In this document: piece after piece, positions 58,532 through 64,000 of the stretch
Numbering within the stretch: the first letter of the stretch is position 1
How the letters are laid out: the number at the start of each line of letters is the position of its first letter
Assembly (NCBI GenBank): GCA_963738615.1
Contig: CAVTXI010000012.1
Location: forward strand, 558,001-622,000
Direction of reading: 5' to 3'
Source: CAVTWY01 sp963738615
GTDB lineage: Bacteria > Pseudomonadota > Gammaproteobacteria > Burkholderiales > Burkholderiaceae_C
Length of the DNA stretch: 64,000 nucleotides
The notes under the pieces: generated by a model
Database searches by the model: none
Seen by the model: the letters and a program-made list of their open reading frames with translations, nothing else
What the model was told of the DNA's origin: nothing
Made by a program: the position numbers and the translations under genes

Positions 58532-59911
58532 CTAGGCACGCAGCGCTGGCACGACCAGCGTGACCACCAGACCCACCGCGGCGCAGGCCACAAGCAGTGG
58601 CAATACGCCAACTTTGAACCGAAACAAGGCAACAGCAGCCGCCGCGACGATCAGCGCCGACACCGCGTCGAAGCGCCCGCCGAAACCCTGTGGCCACAAC
58701 ACGTGATAGGCGAAGAACAGCGCCAGATTCACGATCACGCCGACCACGGCGGCCGTGATCACCGACAGCGGAGCGGTGAAGCCCAGCTTGCCGTGCGTGG
58801 CTTCGACCGCCGGGCCACCGGCAAGGATGAAGACGAACGACGGCAGGAAGGTGAAGAAGGTGACGACAGCGGCAGCCAGTGCGCCACCGACAAAAAGTGC
58901 GTCGGGCCCCATCACCTGCCGGCCCCAACCACCGATGAAGCCGACGAAAGCAACGACCATGATCAGCGGCCCGGGTGTGGTTTCGCCGAGCGCCAAGCCG
59001 TCGATCATCTGCGGGCCGCTCAGCCACTGGTGCTGATCGACCGCACCTTGGTACACATAGGGCAGCACCGCGTAGGCGCCGCCGAAGGTGAGAAGCGCAG
59101 CCTTCGTGAAGAACCATCCCATCTGCGTGAGCGTGCCTTCCAGCCCATACGTCACGAAAAGCGCCGCCATGCCCAGCGCCCACAGCACCAGTCCGATACC
59201 CAGCACTCGCGCAAGCTGCCCGCGCGAGAAGCGGGCGTGCTCGGGCGTGGGCGTGTCGTCGTCGATCAGCGCCGGCCCGTAGCCAGCCTTCGCGCTGCCG
59301 TGCCCTCCCCCGATTACGAACACCTCGGGCCAACGACGCGCGCCGAACCAACCCACCAGCGCCGCAGCGATGACGATCGCGGGGAACGGCACGCTGAAGG
59401 CGAAGATCGCGATGAAGGCCGCCGCGGCGATGCTCCACATCCAGCGGTTCTTCAACGCCCGCGTACCGATGCGGTGCGCCGCATGCAGCACCAACGCCGT
59501 CACCGCCGGCTTGATACCGTAGAAGACACCCGCCACCACCGGCAAGTCACCGAAGCGCACATAGACCCACGACAGTGCGATCAGGATGAACAGCGACGGC
59601 AGCACGAACAACGCACCGGCCACGATGCCGCCCCACGTGCGGTGCATCAGCCAGCCGATGTAGGTCGCAAGCTGTTGCGCCTCGGGCCCGGGCAACAACA
59701 TGCAGTAGTTCAGCGCGTGCAGGAAGCGCTTCTCACTGATCCAACGCCGCCGCTCGACCAGCTCGGCATGCATGATCGCGATCTGCCCGGCCGGCCCGCC
59801 GAAGCTGATGAAGCCGAGCTTCATCCAGAAGCGCAAGGCCTCGGTGAACGAAACCGCAGCCGGACGCTCACCAATCGCACCGTGCGAACGCGTGGCGTCG
59901 GCTGCCGTCAC
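58532..59911 (-). CDS. chrA: Chromate transporter ChrA
   Basis: The 459-residue long-chain ChrA has two homologous CHR domains, one with LGFISFGGPAGQIAIMHAELV and the other with LTFGGAYAVLPYVYQGAV, each followed by about five or six membrane helices. It exports chromate across the inner membrane. I use the GTG at 59911, which overlaps the chrB stop as GTGA; an in-frame ATG 45 bases upstream lies inside chrB and is less likely. Confidence 0.92.
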   Translation of the reverse strand: MTAADATRSHGAIGERPAAVSFTEALRFWMKLGFISFGGPAGQIAIMHAELVERRRWISEKRFLHALNYCMLLPGPEAQQLATYIGWLMHRTWGGIVAGALFVLPSLFILIALSWVYVRFGDLPVVAGVFYGIKPAVTALVLHAAHRIGTRALKNRWMWSIAAAAFIAIFAFSVPFPAIVIAAALVGWFGARRWPEVFVIGGGHGSAKAGYGPALIDDDTPTPEHARFSRGQLARVLGIGLVLWALGMAALFVTYGLEGTLTQMGWFFTKAALLTFGGAYAVLPYVYQGAVDQHQWLSGPQMIDGLALGETTPGPLIMVVAFVGFIGGWGRQVMGPDALFVGGALAAAVVTFFTFLPSFVFILAGGPAVEATHGKLGFTAPLSVITAAVVGVIVNLALFFAYHVLWPQGFGGRFDAVSALIVAAAAVALFRFKVGVLPLLVACAAVGLVVTLVVPALRA

Positions 59912-60843
59912 GCCGTGCCTTCCTGTGTCGCGTGCAATGCATCGAACACCGTGCACGCCGCATCGACCAGTGCGTCATCGTCGGCGTGGAGCGCACGCAG
60001 TCCCGCGAACACGGCTTCGAGGCCGGCTGCTTCGGGCACCGGGATGCCACCCGCATCGAGGTAGTGAACGTTGCGTGCGATGCGTTGCAGCGCAGGGTCA
60101 GCGTCGAGCCCGAAGCTCACCGCCATCACCTCGAACGTCACGCGCGCGCCCACGTGCGTGAAACGCGCGCCGTCGTAGTCGAAGCCGATCGCACCGCGCG
60201 GAGCGCGCAAGGGGTCGGCCAACCAAACGAAGTGCGCATCGGCATCGACATAGCGGCGGATCAACCACACGCAGGCCAAGCGGTCCACCCACGGCCGCGC
60301 CCGGGTGGCCCAGCGCTTGCCTTGGAAGCGACGCACGTCCAGCCGCGCAATGCCGTGGGCCGCGCGCGCGACGGGTTCCCCTTCGGAGAACCGCGAGTCG
60401 AGCGCGCTTTGCAGCCCTTGCAGATCGGCTTGCGCCTGCGCCAACGCAGGCCCGGGGTAGTAGTCGATGCTGCGAACCGCCTCGAGCGCCTCGGCGATCA
60501 CTCTCAGTCGGCGCCGCGCGTCCGCCTGCGACAAGCCATCGACCTCACCGTGCAACGCCTGCACCGTGGCTCGCCACGCCGCGTAGGCCTCGCCGCGATC
60601 GAACAGTACGATCAACTTCTGCCGCTGCGCCTCGTCGCGCGCACCGAGCTCGAGCACGGTGGCCGCGCCGCCGTGCTCCCGCACTTCAACCGCCAGCGGC
60701 TCGAAACGAGCCACATGCTCGAGCGGCAGCACGTAGGCACCATCACGCAACGCCGCGCAGCCCATCGACTTCAGCGACCGCCACACGCGCAGACGAACGG
60801 CGTTGGGTTGGGTCGGGAGGGTCAGAAGGAGGAGCGCCCACAT
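59908..60843 (-). CDS. chrB: Chromate resistance protein ChrB
   Basis: The 311-residue protein starts MWALLLLTLPTQPNAVRLRV and has GCAALRDGAYVLP in the N-terminal part and WVDRLACVWLIRRYVDADAHF and IGFDYDGARFTHVG in the C-terminal part. ChrB proteins precede chrA and are reported to act as chromate-responsive regulators. It is the first gene of the chrB-chrA-Cj0069 operon. Confidence 0.9.
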   Translation of the reverse strand: MWALLLLTLPTQPNAVRLRVWRSLKSMGCAALRDGAYVLPLEHVARFEPLAVEVREHGGAATVLELGARDEAQRQKLIVLFDRGEAYAAWRATVQALHGEVDGLSQADARRRLRVIAEALEAVRSIDYYPGPALAQAQADLQGLQSALDSRFSEGEPVARAAHGIARLDVRRFQGKRWATRARPWVDRLACVWLIRRYVDADAHFVWLADPLRAPRGAIGFDYDGARFTHVGARVTFEVMAVSFGLDADPALQRIARNVHYLDAGGIPVPEAAGLEAVFAGLRALHADDDALVDAACTVFDALHATQEGTA

Positions 60844-60861
60844 GGCAGCAATTTACGCTAC

Positions 60862-60875
60862 ATGAAGAGCTTCAT
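60862..60875 (-). promoter_or_regulatory. Dyad upstream of chrB, possible operator
   Basis: ATGAAG and CTTCAT form a perfect 6-base dyad around two bases, 19 bases before the chrB start in an AT-rich patch. A GCTAC repeat flanks it on both sides. It is a plausible binding site for ChrB itself or another repressor. Confidence 0.35.
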
Positions 60876-61089
60876 ATGCTACCAAGCTCAAGGCCTTTCG
60901 GCACGCGGCGCTGGGTCTCGATCATCACTTCCCAATCAGGCGCTGGGACGCATGGATGCTTGATGTGCGTCGGCAAGCGCCCGTTGGCTGGCCCAGATCA
61001 TGGCCCCGATCTGAACGCATGATGTCTATCGCACCAGCAACTGGGAGCCGCTGACCATGGCGGCGCCCTTGTCGAAAGTCGCTGTGTGT

Positions 61090-62142
61090 CTATCGCAGCT
61101 CGTACCAAGCCCCCCGCCCCGCACCGTGGGGGCTGAGTTGCCCGCGTTCCACCAACGCGCGGAAGTGCAACTTCAGCGTATTGCGGCTACTGCCGGTGAG
61201 CCGGATGGCGTCGGCCATGGTGACGCGGCCATGCTCGCGCGCGAACTCGACGATCTGCAGCGACAACTCTGGCAGTGCCGCCAGCACCAACTTCTCGCGC
61301 TCGATCTTCCGGTTCAGGCGCCTGACCTGCTCAGCCAGTGACCGCAGGAAGAACAGCAACCACGGTTGCCAGTTCGGCGCCTTGCTGCGGATCGTGCCTT
61401 GGGTCTGGCGTAGCGCCAGGTAGTAAGCCTCTTTGCTCAGCTCCACCACGCTTTCCAACGAGCTGTAGGGCACGTAGGCATAGCCGGCCTGCAGCAGTAG
61501 CAAGGTGGTCAGCACCCGGCTCAGGCGCCCGTTGCCGTCTTGGAACGGGTGGATCTCCAGGAACACAACGACCCACAGGCCGATCAGCAGCAGCGGATGC
61601 ACACGCCCAGCGCTGCGCTCTTCGACGAACCAGGTCACCAGTTCCGTCATCAGCCGCGGCGTGTCGAACGGGGTGGCCGTCTCGAAGACTACGCCGAGCT
61701 GCTTGCCGTCCTCGTCGAACGCCGCCACCACGCTGTTGGTGGATGTCTTGTAGTGGCCGCGATGCCAGGCGTCTTTCTCACTGTGGACGAGCAGATCCCG
61801 GTGCAGCTGCTTGATGTGGTTCTCGGTCAGGGCAATGTCTTGCCATGACGTGAACACCATTTCCATGACCTTGGCGTAGCCCGCCACTTCTTGCTCGTCG
61901 CGGGTGCTGAACTTCTGGATCAGCAGGTTGGACAGCAGGCGCTCGACGTCGCGGTCGGACAGCCTGCTGCCCTCGATGCGGGTGGACGAGCCGATACTCT
62001 CGATGGTGGCCACCCGCAGCAGTGCGGACAGCCGATCCGGCGCCAGCGTGCCCAGCGCTCTCCAGGCCCCCTTGAACTCGTCGATGCTGGCAACGAGGGC
62101 GAGAATCTCAGGGGTGATCCGAATGGTGGCCGACTGGATCAT
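61090..62142 (-). CDS. Fic family protein (probable AMPylase), self-inhibited class
   Basis: The 350-residue protein has the Fic motif EIHPFQDGNGRLSR with catalytic His. An N-terminal SSTRIEGSRLS fits the [S/T]xxxE[G/N] inhibitory helix of class II Fic proteins. A C-terminal winged-helix-like domain follows (GRVTMADAIRLTGSSRNTLKLHF). Such proteins transfer AMP to target proteins; the target here is unknown. The start at 62142 (MIQSATIRI) is used, though an in-frame ATG at 62184 is possible. It is divergent from the toxin-antitoxin genes. Confidence 0.88.
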   Translation of the reverse strand: MIQSATIRITPEILALVASIDEFKGAWRALGTLAPDRLSALLRVATIESIGSSTRIEGSRLSDRDVERLLSNLLIQKFSTRDEQEVAGYAKVMEMVFTSWQDIALTENHIKQLHRDLLVHSEKDAWHRGHYKTSTNSVVAAFDEDGKQLGVVFETATPFDTPRLMTELVTWFVEERSAGRVHPLLLIGLWVVVFLEIHPFQDGNGRLSRVLTTLLLLQAGYAYVPYSSLESVVELSKEAYYLALRQTQGTIRSKAPNWQPWLLFFLRSLAEQVRRLNRKIEREKLVLAALPELSLQIVEFAREHGRVTMADAIRLTGSSRNTLKLHFRALVERGQLSPHGAGRGAWYELR

Positions 62143-62261
62143 TGTGCGGCATGGTACGCCATTTGTACGCCCATTTGCACCCATTCCACGCGGCCTTGGT
62201 TTGCGATCCTGCCTGACGAGATCCGCTAGACTGCGCAGAATTCTGCAACACAGGAGCTGCC

Positions 62262-62579
62262 ATGTCGATTGCCGCCAAGGACGTGGTGCCATTCACCCAG
62301 GCTCGCGCCACCCTCTCCGAGCTGGCCGATGAGGTGAAGCAAGGCAGCGAGAAGGTCATCACCAAGAATGGCGAGAGCTATGTGGCGTTGATCGACTCTG
62401 ACCGCCTGGATTACTACCACCGCCTGGAGCGCGAGCGCATTCACCTGCTGCTGCTCGAAGACGTGAAGCGTGGGCTCGCGGACATCGCGGCCGGACGAAC
62501 GGAAGATGCTGACACGGGCATTGCTCGCCTGCAACAAGCGCGCAAGGCCGCAGTCAAGGCCAGTAAGCGGCGTGGCTGA
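62262..62579 (+). CDS. Phd/YefM-type antitoxin
   Basis: The 105-residue protein begins AAKDVVPFTQARATLSELAD, the DNA-binding fold of Phd/YefM antitoxins, with ITKNGESYVALIDSDRLDYY. The C-terminal helix LLLLEDVKRGLADIAAG is the likely toxin-binding part. It overlaps the toxin gene by 8 bases and probably autoregulates the operon. Confidence 0.85.
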   Translation: MSIAAKDVVPFTQARATLSELADEVKQGSEKVITKNGESYVALIDSDRLDYYHRLERERIHLLLLEDVKRGLADIAAGRTEDADTGIARLQQARKAAVKASKRRG

Positions 62580-62946
62580 GCCGCGAATCCATGTCGAACT
62601 CACCGCCAGCTTCATTGAGCGGTTGGAGTCGATCGAGACGTTCCTTGCCGAAGCCGATGCACTCCAGGCCTACGACAAACTGCTCGACGGACTGCGCCGT
62701 ACGGTCATCCCGAACCTGCGCCGCTTCCCGCGCATTGGGCGCCGCTACCTGGACAAGCCGCCGCAATCGGCCGAGGCCATGGCCCAACTCGCCGCGCTTC
62801 CGCCTGGAACCGCCGATGCACTGCGCGAGTACCTGCACGACGAGTATCTCCTCCTCTACGCGCTCACAGGCTCTACCGTCCATCTCCTGTCGATCCGCCA
62901 CCACCGCCAACTGTCGTTCGCGTTCGCGAAGCTGTGGGAGCCCTGA
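62572..62946 (+). CDS. RelE/ParE superfamily toxin
   Basis: The 124-residue protein, with a GTG start inside the antitoxin gene, begins EPRIHVELTASFIERLESIE and has LRRFPRIGRRYL, LREYLHDEYLLLYALTG and VHLLSIRHHRQLSF. This matches the RelE/ParE fold with its final IRHHRQ strand. Whether it cuts mRNA or acts on gyrase is not clear. It pairs with the Phd/YefM-type antitoxin just upstream. Confidence 0.83.
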   Translation: MAEPRIHVELTASFIERLESIETFLAEADALQAYDKLLDGLRRTVIPNLRRFPRIGRRYLDKPPQSAEAMAQLAALPPGTADALREYLHDEYLLLYALTGSTVHLLSIRHHRQLSFAFAKLWEP

Positions 62947-63077
62947 CGCGGCGCCATAGATCCCTGCTTGCTGGAAAACGCGGCCGATTCCAGCGCTGAT
63001 CGCGGGGGCATCCGCACGTACATTGAGTCAGCCGTCCTGCGCCAGTTCTTGGTCTTCGGCCGCAGGCGACTCGCCGC

Positions 63078-63179
63078 ATGACGCACGTCGTGACCGTGGC
63101 CTGCATCGGCTGCGAGTACACCGACTGCGTCGACGTTTGCCCCGCGGACTGTTTTCGGGAAGGCCCCAACTTCCTTCTC
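63078..63179 (+). pseudogene. fdxA: Truncated ferredoxin gene (FdxA type), N-terminal third only
   Basis: The first 33 residues, MTHVVTVACIGCEYTDC then VDVCPADCFREGPNFL, match the 7Fe ferredoxin FdxA, including the CxxCxxxxCxxxCP cluster-binding pattern. The remaining two thirds, with the second set of cysteines, are missing. None of the three frames downstream resumes the ferredoxin sequence. The deletion or insertion point is near 63180, just before the icd terminator. Confidence 0.75.
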
Positions 63180-63203
63180 GCGCGGCTTGGCGTTGGACGC
63201 CAT

Positions 63204-63240
63204 GAAACAAAGAACCCCAGTCGAATCAACGATCTGGGGT
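63204..63240 (-). terminator. icd: Rho-independent terminator of icd
   Basis: On the minus strand ACCCCAG and CTGGGGT form a 7-bp stem around a 13-base loop, followed by TTCTTTGTTTC. It lies about 45 bases after the icd stop and probably ends its transcript. Confidence 0.6.
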
Positions 63241-63283
63241 ATTTGGTGAAACCAGTTTGGACGTCCTGGGACGCCGTGAAATC

Positions 63284-64000
<717 letters not shown>

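Noticed and set aside
61090..63283. Complete integrative element
   Set aside because: No integrase, transposase or clear attachment site in a tRNA was found; only cargo-type genes are present.

Overview
The window is high-GC DNA whose gene order and protein sequences point to a betaproteobacterium of the order Burkholderiales. The Rubrivivax/Leptothrix/Ideonella side of that order is my guess; it rests on general resemblance only. The strongest evidence is the long housekeeping run rpsB-tsf-pyrH-frr-uppS-cdsA-dxr-rseP-bamA-skp-lpxD-fabZ-lpxA-lpxB-rnhB-RNA methylase (51.0 kb down to 35.8 kb, all on the minus strand). This run makes translation factors, undecaprenyl and phospholipid precursors, the outer-membrane assembly machinery and lipid A. 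PhaR, RelA, OmpR/EnvZ and ClpS/ClpA also fit.

Layout. 0-5 kb: darP, mog, cysE and a solitary full-length but heavily frameshifted aceE. 4.9-9.3 kb: exported proteins, namely a beta-propeller, a DUF302 protein, a single-domain fasciclin (FAS1) protein and a five-domain FAS1 lipoprotein. 9.5-18.2 kb: a light and oxidative-stress island with a SOUL remnant, DUF2256, an Fe-S photolyase, a DCC thiol oxidoreductase, a small Cys-rich protein, a class I photolyase, a small membrane protein, a BLUF photosensor, a UbiG/Coq7 pair, a renalase-like FAD oxidoreductase, and an RpoE-type sigma factor with a very short anti-sigma protein. 18.7-25 kb: tRNA-Pro, tRNA-Arg, a hydrophobic hypothetical gene, rnfH, ratA, smpB, a Uma2-type gene, metC, rimO, phaR and tRNA-Val. 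25-35.7 kb: relA, an alpha/beta hydrolase, a SIMPL-domain protein, ompR-envZ, a giant exported orphan protein and a YedE/YeeE pair. 51.3-57.5 kb: dadA, the NAD(P)HX repair gene, clpA-clpS and a cold-shock gene. 57.5-60.8 kb: a chromate-resistance operon (chrB-chrA plus a Cj0069-type gene). 61-63.2 kb: a small accessory patch with a Fic protein, a Phd/ParE-like toxin-antitoxin pair and a ferredoxin stump, followed by the 3' part of icd.

The first 25 kb carries dozens of single-base indels, mostly insertions, while the remaining 39 kb shows one clear case (dxr). Core genes such as smpB and rimO are hit without other decay, so low sequence quality in that part of the assembly is the simplest explanation. 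True decay of aceE and of some island genes cannot be excluded. Coordinates for broken genes are given for the reconstructed gene.

The best candidate for an undescribed system is the 6.5-18.2 kb block. It groups two unrelated photolyases, a blue-light sensor, quinone-biosynthesis enzymes, FAS1 surface proteins and an ECF sigma/anti-sigma pair. The second candidate is the 1,089-residue exported orphan at 31.4-34.6 kb.
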